Assembly: GCA_002433065.1 (NCBI GenBank)
Contig: DJHK01000029.1
Location: forward strand, 15,478-41,690
DNA: 26,213 bases
Direction of reading: 5' to 3'
Source of the DNA: Chloroflexi bacterium UBA6622
GTDB lineage: Bacteria > Chloroflexota > UBA11872
This document shows positions 1-6,879 of this stretch, piece after piece. Made by a program: the position numbers and the translations under genes. A model generated the notes under the pieces. The model saw only the letters and a list, made by a program, of their open reading frames with translations, did not search any database and was not told the DNA's origin. Each line of letters begins with the position of its first letter. The stretch's first letter is position 1.

Positions 1-317
1 CGCATTGAGAACGGCTTCGTCATGTAGTCGTCGGCTCCAATTTCGAGACCCACCACACGATCGATCTCCTCGTCTCGGGCCGTAAGCATTAAGATCGGGA
101 TTGCGCTCTTCCGTCGAATTTGTCGACAGACCTCAAATCCATCCATTCCCGGAAGCATCAAGTCCAGCACAACCAAATCTGGTTGGGTCGCCTCCGCAAC
201 CTCCAGCGCCTGCTCGCCATCGGTGACTGCTTCTACCTCGTAACCCTCGCGACGCAGGTTGTACGCGATCGTCGTCGTCAGAGCTTCCTCATCGTCAACC
301 ACCAAAACTCGCAACAT
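1..317 (-). CDS. Response regulator receiver domain, OmpR/PhoB type (partial, C-terminus beyond window)
   Basis: This is the first 105 or so residues of a two-component response regulator, and the rest lies off the left edge. The receiver domain is complete in its key residues: acidic pair D8/D9, phosphoacceptor D52 within VVLDLMLPGMDG, switch T79 in LMLTAR, and K101 in the GADDYMTKPF motif. The spacing and the DDYMTKPF signature match OmpR/PhoB-type regulators, so a winged-helix DNA-binding domain is expected after the edge, though this is inferred and not seen. The ATG is preceded by GGAAG seven bases upstream. It is transcribed divergently from the SDR at 489. The partner kinase would probably lie just beyond the left edge. 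The receiver assignment is very secure; the target genes are unknown. Confidence 0.95.
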   Translation of the reverse strand, partial: MLRVLVVDDEEALTTTIAYNLRREGYEVEAVTDGEQALEVAEATQPDLVVLDLMLPGMDGFEVCRQIRRKSAIPILMLTARDEEIDRVVGLEIGADDYMTKPFSM

Positions 318-488
318 ATCGACGCTTCCAGTACCAGACTGAGCAGCAGTACACCAATATTCACCTCAATATACGCACCATAAGCCCACGTCACGACTCC
401 AATTTATGGCCTCGCGGACTCGCACAACGCCCCTATACCCATCAGACTGCGGCAGAATTAACACGATAGCCCTTGGGAGGCATTTCCT
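318..488. promoter_or_regulatory. Divergent intergenic region, response regulator / SDR
   Basis: This 171-base spacer separates two divergent genes and must hold both promoters. It contains AT-rich stretches (around 355-375) and the GGGAGG ribosome binding site of the SDR at 475-480. I could not assign convincing -35/-10 hexamers by eye. Confidence 0.4.
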
Positions 489-1235
489 ATGACAGCCACC
501 TTCGAAAACCGAGTCGCACTTGTAACCGGAGCAGCTCGTGGAATGGGGCTTGCCACCGCTAAACGTCTACTCGATCGAGGAGCGCGTGTCGCGGTCAATG
601 ACGTGTCGCGTGATCAGATCGAATCAGTCGCCGCCAAGCTCGGATCTAACGCGCTGGCTGTCGCTGCAGACATCACGAACCGTGCGGCGGTGGATGCCAT
701 GGTGACGAAGATCACCGACCATTTCGAAAGGATCGATGTCCTCATCAACAACGCCGGAATTGTGGCTCCAACGGCATTCGAAGACATTGCCGAAGATGAG
801 TGGCGGCGCGTACTGGACGTAAATGTGAACGGCACCTTCTTTTGTTCACAGGCCGTGGCCCAAACGATGAAGGCCAATGGCTACGGACGCATTGTCAACT
901 TCTCGTCCACAGCAGGAAAAAATGTCAGCACGGTCGGAGGGGCTTCCTACACGACCTCAAAAGCCGCCGTTCTTGGTCTTACCAGAGCTTCGGCCAAGGA
1001 ACTCGCCCCCCATAACATCACCGTAAATGCCGTGTGTCCGGGAATGATCGACACCGACATGCTCCGGGTCGCCTGGTCTGAAGACCGGATTCAAGGCTAC
1101 ATCCCGTCCATTCCATTAGGGCGCATGGGCAAACCAACCGAGGTCGCGGACCTTGTTTGCTTTCTCGCGTCGGAAGAAGCTGCCTACATCACTGGGGCAG
1201 CCGTCGACATCACGGGCGGAGAACTTATGGTCTAG
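489..1235 (+). CDS. SDR family NAD(P)-dependent oxidoreductase (FabG-like)
   Basis: A classical short-chain dehydrogenase/reductase of 248 residues, the usual length. The cofactor motif TGAARGMG is at residues 13-20 and NNAG at 87-90. The catalytic set is complete: N112, S140 (or S139), Y154 and K158 (YTTSK). The C-terminal ITGAAVDITGG element is typical of FabG-like reductases. D38 after the second strand (VAVNDVS) hints at NAD(H) preference, but this is inferred. GGGAGG lies eight bases before the ATG. The gene stands alone, divergent from the response regulator and convergent with the MDR reductase at 1344. The substrate could be a hydroxyacid, a sugar alcohol or an acyl carrier intermediate. 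A housekeeping FabG is unlikely, since no fatty-acid genes adjoin it. Confidence 0.93.
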   Translation: MTATFENRVALVTGAARGMGLATAKRLLDRGARVAVNDVSRDQIESVAAKLGSNALAVAADITNRAAVDAMVTKITDHFERIDVLINNAGIVAPTAFEDIAEDEWRRVLDVNVNGTFFCSQAVAQTMKANGYGRIVNFSSTAGKNVSTVGGASYTTSKAAVLGLTRASAKELAPHNITVNAVCPGMIDTDMLRVAWSEDRIQGYIPSIPLGRMGKPTEVADLVCFLASEEAAYITGAAVDITGGELMV

Positions 1236-1343
1236 GGTGACGTATCCATCTTACTCGGACATTCCAGCCCAGACATCAAACCAAGATCGGGAACAGCCAC
1301 GTGATCCATGTCCGGCAATACGCCGACGCAGAAATGCCTCGTA

Positions 1344-2375
1344 TTACGTGGGATCTGCGCCAACCTTAACAAGCTGCTTGCCAAAGTTTTCCCCGCGCAA
1401 AACTCTGATCAGCGCCGCAGGTGCATGCTCAAGACCTTCAATAACGTCTTCCCGATACTTGAGTGCTCCCGAACGGACCCACCCGCCGAGCTGTTGCAAG
1501 GCTTCGTCAGCGCGATCAGCATAATCAGACACCAGCAACCCTTGCATACGCGCCCGTCGCGTGAGTAACGTCCGGGTTGGGCGCACTGCCAACTCCGGGG
1601 TCGGAAGGTTGTACTCAGAAATCATTCCACAGATCGCAATACGTGCATGCAGATTGATGTGGTCAAGCACCAAGTCAAGAATATGGCCACCGACATTGTC
1701 AAAATATACGTCGACACCATCGGGACACGTCGCCGATAGCTCCGCCCCCACGTCATCGATCGTCCGATCGATGACCGCCTCGTACCCGAGTTCACTCAGG
1801 GCATATTCACGCTTGGCGGCCGACCCGACAATACCGATTGCCCGACACCCTTTCAGCCGAGCGATTTGCCCAACCACTCCACCGACAGCACCTGACGCCG
1901 CGGATACAAGCACCGTCTCGTCAGGACGAGGACGACCAACGTCCAACAAGCCAAAGTACGCTGTTTGCCCGGGCATCCCTAAAATGCCTAACGCTGTGGT
2001 TATTGGCGCGAGTTCGGGATAAACCATACGAAGATCATCTGGCTGCGCGATGCCGTATTGCTGCCAGCCAAGACGGCTTTCCACAATGTCTCCGACCTTG
2101 AACCGTTCGCTTTTTGATTCCACGACCTCACCAACAATCCCACCGACCATGACTTCACCGATAGCCACAGGTGCCGCATACGACTTGGTCGCCCGTATGC
2201 GACCACGCATATACGGATCAATCGAAAGATAAATTGTGCGTACCAGCACTTCGTTGTTCCGAGGATCAGGGATTGGAGCCTCCAACAATTCGAAATCTTC
2301 AACACGCGGTTCGGCCTTGGGTCGATTTGCCAAAAGAACCCGGAGATTGGTCCCTGTGGAAGAGGGAGTCGTCAT
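1344..2375 (-). CDS. Zinc-independent MDR-family NADP-dependent oxidoreductase (CurA/PTGR-like)
   Basis: A 343-residue medium-chain reductase of the leukotriene B4 dehydrogenase / curcumin reductase (YncB/CurA) branch, which typically reduces the C=C bond of enones with NADPH. An N-terminal GroES-like fold carries the family hallmark SIDPYMRGR, followed by a Rossmann domain with AASGAVGGVVGQ and YFDNVGG. No structural-zinc cysteine cluster is present, as expected for this branch. The reading frame is open for 35 more codons upstream. I chose the ATG at 2375 because GAGGTGAG precedes it and the MTTPSSTG...LRVLLANRP segment aligns with family N-termini. The gene is convergent with the SDR and divergent from the lactonase. 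The physiological substrate is unknown. Confidence 0.92.
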   Translation of the reverse strand: MTTPSSTGTNLRVLLANRPKAEPRVEDFELLEAPIPDPRNNEVLVRTIYLSIDPYMRGRIRATKSYAAPVAIGEVMVGGIVGEVVESKSERFKVGDIVESRLGWQQYGIAQPDDLRMVYPELAPITTALGILGMPGQTAYFGLLDVGRPRPDETVLVSAASGAVGGVVGQIARLKGCRAIGIVGSAAKREYALSELGYEAVIDRTIDDVGAELSATCPDGVDVYFDNVGGHILDLVLDHINLHARIAICGMISEYNLPTPELAVRPTRTLLTRRARMQGLLVSDYADRADEALQQLGGWVRSGALKYREDVIEGLEHAPAALIRVLRGENFGKQLVKVGADPT

Positions 2376-2586
2376 GCCAAATCTCACCTCATAGCACCGT
2401 GCATCAGCCAACAACCAACAAGATGTGGCACACAGACGCAGCCGATTAGTTCCCTGCAGAACCGCTGAGAACATCCCCATACTCCCATCAAACTCCGGCT
2501 ATCCACCAGCATTGCTACGTCATCATGATTCGCACGAGTTAGGCTGGGCCACGAATTCCGGCTGTGCACCAATAGGAAGCCATCCT
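2376..2586. promoter_or_regulatory. Divergent intergenic region, MDR reductase / lactonase
   Basis: A 211-base spacer between divergent genes. The reading frames that enter it from both sides are extensions lacking family homology. The lactonase ribosome binding site (AGGAAG, 2574-2579) sits at its right end. No operator palindrome was recognised by eye. Confidence 0.4.
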
Positions 2587-3648
2587 ATGGCCAACGACCT
2601 AACCCTCTTTGTCGGTACCTATACGCGACAGGGATCCGCTGGCATATATACGGGATCGATGAACCCTGCCACCGGGGCTATCGATGTCCGACATATCACC
2701 ACCGGGATCGAAAACCCCTCTTTTGTCGGCGTCGACCCAACGGGTGAACATCTGTACTCGGTCTGTGAAACAAGTGATCCAACAACCCACGGCGCGATTA
2801 CAGCCTTTGAAATCAATGGTGATGGCTCGCTGCGGGAACTCAACCGACAATCCACTGGTGGGCCGGGTCCGTGCCATCTCGCCGTTGACGCCACCGACCA
2901 GCTAGTAATCGCGGCAAACTATAAAGGAGGGAGCGTCGCGATGATTCGGATTGAGCCCGACGGAAGCCTCGGTGATCGGTGCGATTTTATTCAGCACCAC
3001 GGATCCTCTGTTCATCCTGACCGGCAAGATCAGCCGCATGCCCACTCAATTACGCTTAATTCGACAAATGACCGCGCCTACGTGTGTGATCTCGGCACGG
3101 ATCGAATCGTCCAGTACCAGATTGACGCAGATGCCGGACGACTCCACCATGCGGGCGATGTTGTGTCTCATCCGGGTGAAGGCCCTCGACATTTCGCATT
3201 CCACCCCACCAAGCCCTATGCCTACGTGATCAATGAGCTTGGATCGACGGTAGCCGCTTATGACGTCAACACAAACGATGGAAATCTTAGCGAACGACAA
3301 ATCATCTCAACGCTCCCACCAGCATGGAACGGCGCAAACACGACAGCAGACATTCATGTCAGTCCCAACGGCCGATTCCTGTATGGGTCGAATCGAGGCC
3401 ACGACTCCATCGCCATATTTGCTATTGACCCGCCCAGCGGTCGGCTAGATGTCATTGGACATGAATCGAGTCGAGGACAGACACCGCGGAACTTTGCACT
3501 GAGCCCGGATGAAAACTTTTTACTTGTCGAAAATCAGGATTCGGGAACCATTCATACCTTCGCCATAGACCCTGACACCGGACTTCTCGACCATACCGGC
3601 CATATCGTTGATATTCCAGCACCCGTGTGCATTGCCTTCAGACCGTAG
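2587..3648 (+). CDS. Lactonase family beta-propeller protein (YbhE/Pgl-like, 3-carboxymuconate cyclase type)
   Basis: A 353-residue seven-bladed propeller of the family that includes bacterial 6-phosphogluconolactonase (Pgl) and carboxy-cis,cis-muconate cyclase. Characteristic segments are LFVGTYT at the N-terminus, ENPSFVGVDPTGEHLYSV, GPGPCHLAVD, HAHSITLN, DLGTDRI, GPRHFAFHP, DIHVSPNGRFLYGSNRGHDS and TPRNFALSPDENFLLVENQDS. Blade repeats occur about every 45-50 residues. There is no signal peptide, so it is probably cytosolic. The frame is open for 54 codons before the chosen ATG. AGGAAG lies seven to eight bases upstream of 2587, and the family N-terminus aligns there. Pgl activity is plausible, but no pentose-phosphate genes are nearby and another sugar lactone is equally possible. 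Confidence 0.92.
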   Translation: MANDLTLFVGTYTRQGSAGIYTGSMNPATGAIDVRHITTGIENPSFVGVDPTGEHLYSVCETSDPTTHGAITAFEINGDGSLRELNRQSTGGPGPCHLAVDATDQLVIAANYKGGSVAMIRIEPDGSLGDRCDFIQHHGSSVHPDRQDQPHAHSITLNSTNDRAYVCDLGTDRIVQYQIDADAGRLHHAGDVVSHPGEGPRHFAFHPTKPYAYVINELGSTVAAYDVNTNDGNLSERQIISTLPPAWNGANTTADIHVSPNGRFLYGSNRGHDSIAIFAIDPPSGRLDVIGHESSRGQTPRNFALSPDENFLLVENQDSGTIHTFAIDPDTGLLDHTGHIVDIPAPVCIAFRP

Positions 3649-3726
3649 GCCGACCAATCGATGCGGTGTTAGACCCGACGCTAGTTCATCAGTAACGAAT
3701 CCGTGAATTCTTGAGAGGTTAATCCG

Positions 3727-3882
3727 TTAACAAGGATTACAACCTGTTGAACCGGCCGGATTCGAAAACTTGCTCTTGTTCATACGGAATTGTCCACTCT
3801 GTTTCTCGCTCCCACCACAACCAATCACCGTTGCGGCCAGGACCATGCTGAGCACGACTGTTACCACAAAACGAGCTGCCAC
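3727..3882 (-). CDS. Possible small lipoprotein (hypothetical)
   Basis: The minus-strand frame can encode a 51-residue peptide from a GTG at 3882. It has a positively charged start (VAARF), a hydrophobic core (VVTVVLSMVLAATVIG) and a lipobox VIGC at residues 19-22, followed by GGSEKQSG. This is the layout of a bacterial lipoprotein signal peptide with a very short mature part. No clear Shine-Dalgarno site precedes the GTG. The frame extends upstream to an ATG at 3990 without obvious further protein character. I do not recognise a family. The lipobox is the only real support, so it may be a chance pattern in a gene-poor region. Confidence 0.3.
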   Translation of the reverse strand: MAARFVVTVVLSMVLAATVIGCGGSEKQSGQFRMNKSKFSNPAGSTGCNPC

Positions 3883-4022
3883 ACGCGCCCGACACCCATA
3901 TTCAATTGCAAAAATATTCACAATACGTCCCCGTGCAATTAGACCTACCGAGGGTATTTCTTCCGTCAGGAATCCGACAAATTGTGTCATTCAACCTGTT
4001 ATCACCTCTTTCCAAACGGCGC

Positions 4023-4045
4023 TTGTCCATATTCTGTCCATATTT
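4023..4045 (+). repeat. Tandem doublet of TGTCCATATT, left copy
   Basis: Two copies of TGTCCATATT stand 11 bases apart (4025-4034 region and 4035-4045). An almost identical doublet in the same orientation occurs at 4770-4792, beyond the zinc-ribbon gene. Function is unknown; it may be a protein-binding site or a recombination remnant. Confidence 0.7.
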
Positions 4046-4154
4046 CGTATCGCTAACTGGATGGCATCGCAGCGCCCTGGTGGGCAAGGTGTACCCCTTG
4101 CCTGCAACATGCTTTGGTCGAAAATTGTTTCTCGTTGCATCAGTGTCATGAAAA

Positions 4155-4754
4155 GTGCGTCCACCTAACTCGCAACGGTTTTGCCATCAATGTGGCAGCT
4201 CGGTTAAATCAGGATTTAGGTTTTGCCCAAGCTGTGGGACACAGATGGCCAAGCAGGATGTGGGTCCTCAGAAGCCGTCTGCCGCACCTCAGGCCAAGCA
4301 GGATGTGGGTTCTCAGAAGCCGTCTGACGAGGCGGCAGCACGGGAGACAAAACCCGATGCAGGAAGGCCGGCATCCGGATTTAACCAGAGAGACCGTAAG
4401 GTTGTGCTTGTTCTCGTAGCAATAATCGTTGCCCTCTTTGCGTTTGGGATTGAATGGACAGGAGAAAAACTCGAACTGCAAGGAGGCTGGGTTCAAGACT
4501 ATTCTTACAATCGCAGTCAAAGAGAGGCTCGTGAACAAGAGGCGCAACAAAATCTTGAGCGTGAGACGGCCTGTCTTTCCGCTGGACGTGACTGGATTGC
4601 CAGTGACCAAATCTGCCGGAACCCGACCCCAGCCAGACGGGGGGGGGCCTCCGCTTGGAAGTCGGTTGCCGACGTTGAACCCATAGCGAACAGAACACTT
4701 GCCTGCGGGGGTAGTAAACACAACCTTCGACACACCCAATACGAAATCCCATGA
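4155..4754 (+). CDS. Orphan zinc-ribbon, single-pass membrane protein (hypothetical)
   Basis: A 199-residue protein with no recognised function. It has an N-terminal zinc ribbon with two CxxC knuckles (FCHQCG, C10/C13, and FCPSCG, C24/C27). A Pro/Lys/Gln-rich linker follows with a 15-residue tandem duplication (AKQDVGPQKPS / AKQDVGSQKPS, about residues 32-57). There is one hydrophobic helix at about 83-99, then a Glu/Arg/Gln-rich, possibly coiled-coil segment at 118-138. The tail has two spaced cysteines (C140, C154). GTG at 4155 is the first usable start after an in-frame TGA at 4149. The next ATG would delete the zinc ribbon. No clear ribosome binding site is seen. A run of nine G (4639-4647) sits in the C-terminal part, so the tail frame could be affected by an indel. 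Confidence 0.7.
   Translation: MRPPNSQRFCHQCGSSVKSGFRFCPSCGTQMAKQDVGPQKPSAAPQAKQDVGSQKPSDEAAARETKPDAGRPASGFNQRDRKVVLVLVAIIVALFAFGIEWTGEKLELQGGWVQDYSYNRSQREAREQEAQQNLERETACLSAGRDWIASDQICRNPTPARRGGASAWKSVADVEPIANRTLACGGSKHNLRHTQYEIP
4247..4326 (+). repeat. 35-bp tandem duplication inside the zinc-ribbon gene (period 45 bp)
   Basis: Segments 4247-4281 and 4292-4326 are the same over 35 bases except for one C/T difference (GGGTCCTC versus GGGTTCTC). The offset is 45 bases, exactly 15 codons, so the reading frame is preserved. The near-identity at DNA level, including third codon positions, suggests a recent duplication. Confidence 0.95.
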
Positions 4755-4769
4755 AGGCAACGAGCAGTC

Positions 4770-4793
4770 TTGTCCATATTCCTGTCCATATTC
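4770..4793 (+). repeat. Tandem doublet of TGTCCATATT, right copy
   Basis: Two copies of TGTCCATATT (4771-4780 and 4783-4792) are spaced 12 bases apart, against 11 in the left copy at 4025-4045. The two doublets bracket the zinc-ribbon gene as same-orientation direct repeats about 745 bases apart. Confidence 0.7.
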
Positions 4794-5034
4794 GGCTTGT
4801 TTTGGCTCACATCGGGTGACATGCCGTCACCCCCTCGATCAGCCCACGTATGGACGGCCTAACAGGTTTGGAGCAGCGTTCTCGCGCACGCTTCAAGCGT
4901 CTTGTAAGCTCTCGCGCAGGTGACCGCTGGATATCCGCCAGGAATTCAGCAAATCGTTCGCGAACCTATTAGCACGTTTACAAAATTTGTTGGCTGATTC
5001 CATTCCAGTAGTGGAAACCTGCTAGCGTTCACTC
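4794..5034. other. Non-coding stretch before tRNA-Sec
   Basis: No coding frame is supported here. It contains a perfect 10-bp palindrome GTTCGCGAAC (4956-4965) and a small inverted repeat TTCCA-GTAG-TGGAA (5003-5016). The tRNA-Sec promoter should lie here. A weak candidate is TTGTTG (4987) with TAGTGG (5009), spacing 16, which is unconvincing. Confidence 0.4.
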
Positions 5035-5129
5035 GGAGGTGGGTAGGGCCGGGTGGCCCTCGCGGTCTTCAAAACCGTCGTGGGGCGCTGGTCAGCGTCC
5101 TAGGTGGGTTCGACTCCCATGCACCTCCG
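5035..5129 (+). tRNA. selC: tRNA-Sec (anticodon TCA)
   Basis: A 95-nt tRNA with all hallmarks of selenocysteine tRNA. The long D stem is AGGGCC/GGCCCT (5045-5060) with a four-base loop. The anticodon loop CTTCAAA (5067-5073) carries UCA, flanked by CGGT/ACCG. The long variable arm has a 7-bp stem, GGGCGCT/AGCGTCC (5083-5100). The T arm is GTGGG/CCCAT around TTCGACT (5104-5120). The acceptor stem GGAGGTG/CACCTCC gives seven pairs; the eighth position expected in bacterial tRNA-Sec is a G-G apposition (5042/5121). The discriminator is G and CCA is not encoded (CCG follows). Its presence implies UGA decoding as selenocysteine by SelA/SelB/SelD encoded elsewhere. The neighbouring MFS gene is on the other strand, so it is not co-transcribed. 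Confidence 0.93.
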
Positions 5130-5174
5130 CCGTTGGTCCAGACTCAAATTCGATACTGTGCACGTGCGATTGGT

Positions 5175-6389
5175 TTACCGTTCGCCCGCAGCCGATGCGT
5201 TCTTTTGATTCTGCCGAGGTGAGGTGTCACCCACAACAAGCCCTATCCCGATGGCTACCATTCCAAACGCGCCGATCGAAATACCCGCGCCCCCAAACCC
5301 AACCGTATCAATGAGCAGACCAAGTGCCACAGGCATCCCAACTGTCGCGACGTCAGCAAAAAGTTGGTTGGTTCCAAGCGCCGCACCCAAACGATCCGAA
5401 GGTGCCCGATCAACAACCATCGTATAGACCATATGGCTAGCCGCTGCCCCTATCGCATACACGAGCGCGAACCCAAGATACGGACCAAAGGCATCGGTTA
5501 ACGGCAAAAGCACTGCCGCGATCACCAGACCAAACATGCCCGGAGCAAACACCGCCATACGACCAACACGATCTGATAGCCACCCCGACACCAGTGACAA
5601 AAGAAAGCGTGCTGCGGCTGCAGCAGCGATCGCTACACCAATCAGCGCGGGATTGAGATGAAGAACCCTACTGCCAAACAACGGAAAGATTGTGGACTTA
5701 AAACCAAAGTTGGCGAGTGATGTCGCCGCCGTCATTAGATTGATGCCCAAGAGGAGATGCACGTTAATTGCAAGCTTTTCCGACCGAGGGTGGGCTGGAC
5801 GGGAAGCCCCTCCTAACGTTCCAACCACACCCATATCACGAACATACAACGGCACCAAGACAAGTGTTCCGATAGTCGGAAGCAGCGTGATCAGCATCCC
5901 GATTCGCCAGCCCAAAACCGCAGAAGCCAATCCAACTGTGAGCGGCGCCAGCAGTTCACCAACGGGATTCGCAGCATTGGCAACGCCCATCATTCGACCC
6001 CGTTCACCAGGACGCGCGCGTCGGCCGATGTAAGCCGTCGCAGCAAACAGTGTCAAGGTCACCCCCATGCCTTGAATCACCCGGCCTCCAACGAGCACGC
6101 TAAACGTGGGAGCGACCGTCGCCACCACACCTCCAATGACAGCAACGACAGCAGCCACGTAAAACATGTTCCGGGGATGGATACGATCAGCGAGCGTTCC
6201 GGCTGGAAGATCAAAGATCACGCGAGCAAATGCAAACCCGGCCGTAAGTACACCCAGGGCTGTAAAGGAAACCGAAAAATCCGCCGCGATCTGGCCAAGA
6301 ATGGGGGCCAACCCGCCATTGGCAAAAGACCCAGCCGCCGAGATCACGGCCACGGCCAGGATGTCAGAAGCAATCCGTCTTTCGCTCAC
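5175..6389 (-). CDS. MFS transporter
   Basis: A 404-residue major facilitator with about twelve hydrophobic helices and the motif-A loop GTLADRIHPRN (residues 64-74) between helices 2 and 3. The half-repeat copy GWLSDRVGR lies in the second half, and RGRMMGVANAANPVGELLAP is in the helix 4-5 region. Length and motifs fit the drug:H+ antiporter/sugar-efflux-like groups, but the substrate cannot be told from sequence. Start is a GTG at 6389; the nearby ATG at about 6401 is out of frame and closed by TGA. It is the last gene of a likely ThDP enzyme -> ABM monooxygenase -> MFS operon, 105 bases after the ABM stop. That position suggests import or export of the pathway's substrate or product. Inner-membrane location is certain; direction of transport is not. 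Confidence 0.93.
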   Translation of the reverse strand: MSERRIASDILAVAVISAAGSFANGGLAPILGQIAADFSVSFTALGVLTAGFAFARVIFDLPAGTLADRIHPRNMFYVAAVVAVIGGVVATVAPTFSVLVGGRVIQGMGVTLTLFAATAYIGRRARPGERGRMMGVANAANPVGELLAPLTVGLASAVLGWRIGMLITLLPTIGTLVLVPLYVRDMGVVGTLGGASRPAHPRSEKLAINVHLLLGINLMTAATSLANFGFKSTIFPLFGSRVLHLNPALIGVAIAAAAAARFLLSLVSGWLSDRVGRMAVFAPGMFGLVIAAVLLPLTDAFGPYLGFALVYAIGAAASHMVYTMVVDRAPSDRLGAALGTNQLFADVATVGMPVALGLLIDTVGFGGAGISIGAFGMVAIGIGLVVGDTSPRQNQKNASAAGER

Positions 6390-6494
6390 CAGAATCCCAT
6401 TTTGGCTGCCACAGTAGGCGCAGCATGCACGGTGACTACAAAGCGGGCCAGTAGGCAGACACCTCGTGAGGCATCATGCAATCAGAGACGAGCG

Positions 6495-6818
6495 CTAGAA
6501 ATGCGACTTGGCCGGATCGCCATCGATCGGCACCATCTCATAGCGCACAACATCGGCCGGGGCATCCCGATGCTCCTGGGCCCGTGCACTAAACGCCGCC
6601 ATATGAGGTGCAGCAGCGTGGTCCTGTAACGCGGCTTCAGAGGCCCATCGCTCAATCACCACGATCGCATCTGGGTCGTCGATGCCTCGATGATACGTGT
6701 AGTGAAGACAACCCGGCTCGTTATGGACATTCGCCGCATTGGCTTGCATTTCCCGGATTAGTGCATCGGCATGACCCGGCTTGGGATGAATAGTCGCCAC
6801 AACAGTAATCTCGGACAT
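6495..6818 (-). CDS. Antibiotic biosynthesis monooxygenase (ABM) domain protein, quinol monooxygenase-like
   Basis: A single-domain 107-residue protein of the ABM/YgiN dimeric alpha-beta barrel family. Its features are an ITVVATIHPKPGHADAL first strand-helix, NEPGCLHYTYHRG at about 34-45, and IERWASEAALQDHAAAPHM with W58, H67 and H72. Characterised relatives are cofactor-free oxygenases acting on quinols or polyphenols. Others bind or isomerise small metabolites or heme, so the reaction is not fixed by family alone. ATG at 6818 is preceded by GTGAGG at good spacing, and the frame's earlier codons add nothing to the family. It lies 61 bases after the ThDP gene and upstream of the MFS gene on the same strand, consistent with one catabolic operon. 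Confidence 0.9.
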   Translation of the reverse strand: MSEITVVATIHPKPGHADALIREMQANAANVHNEPGCLHYTYHRGIDDPDAIVVIERWASEAALQDHAAAPHMAAFSARAQEHRDAPADVVRYEMVPIDGDPAKSHF

Positions 6819-6879
6819 CGTGAACCTCACGAACTCACTTCAGATAAACACGATCGTAGTGTACGGCCACGCACACAAC

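Larger units (their letters stand above)
3649..4154. other. Gene-poor stretch upstream of the zinc-ribbon gene
   Basis: About 500 bases with no confidently coding frame. It contains a possible minus-strand lipoprotein (3727-3882) and a doublet of TGTCCATATT at 4025-4044. It also contains a plus-strand frame at 3906-4151, which ends in TGA directly upstream of and in frame with the zinc-ribbon gene. Codon texture here is unlike the flanking genes, and no RNA gene was recognised. Confidence 0.5.

Noticed and set aside
3770..4168. 132-residue plus-strand frame across the gene-poor patch
   Set aside because: It has no domain, no ribosome binding site and a composition rich in Ile/Thr/Arg/Pro without any pattern. 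It overlaps the better-supported lipoprotein signal on the other strand.
4209..4760. 183-residue minus-strand open frame opposite the zinc-ribbon gene
   Set aside because: It mirrors the tandem duplication of the plus-strand gene and has an unnatural Leu/Arg/Cys-rich composition. The plus strand has a clear zinc ribbon and membrane helix, so this is a shadow frame.
4956..4965. Palindrome GTTCGCGAAC as a possible LexA-type operator
   Set aside because: The half-sites are in the reverse arrangement to the GAAC-N4-GTTC pattern and no adjacent gene fits SOS control. A 10-bp palindrome alone is weak.
5003..5016. TTCCA-GTAG-TGGAA hairpin upstream of tRNA-Sec as a terminator
   Set aside because: The five-base stem is short, has no U-tract and has no upstream gene ending close to it.
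4770..5129. Integration (att) site of a mobile element at the 3' end of tRNA-Sec
   Set aside because: No integrase is nearby and no copy of the tRNA 3' end was seen elsewhere in the window. The TGTCCATATT repeats do not match the tRNA sequence.
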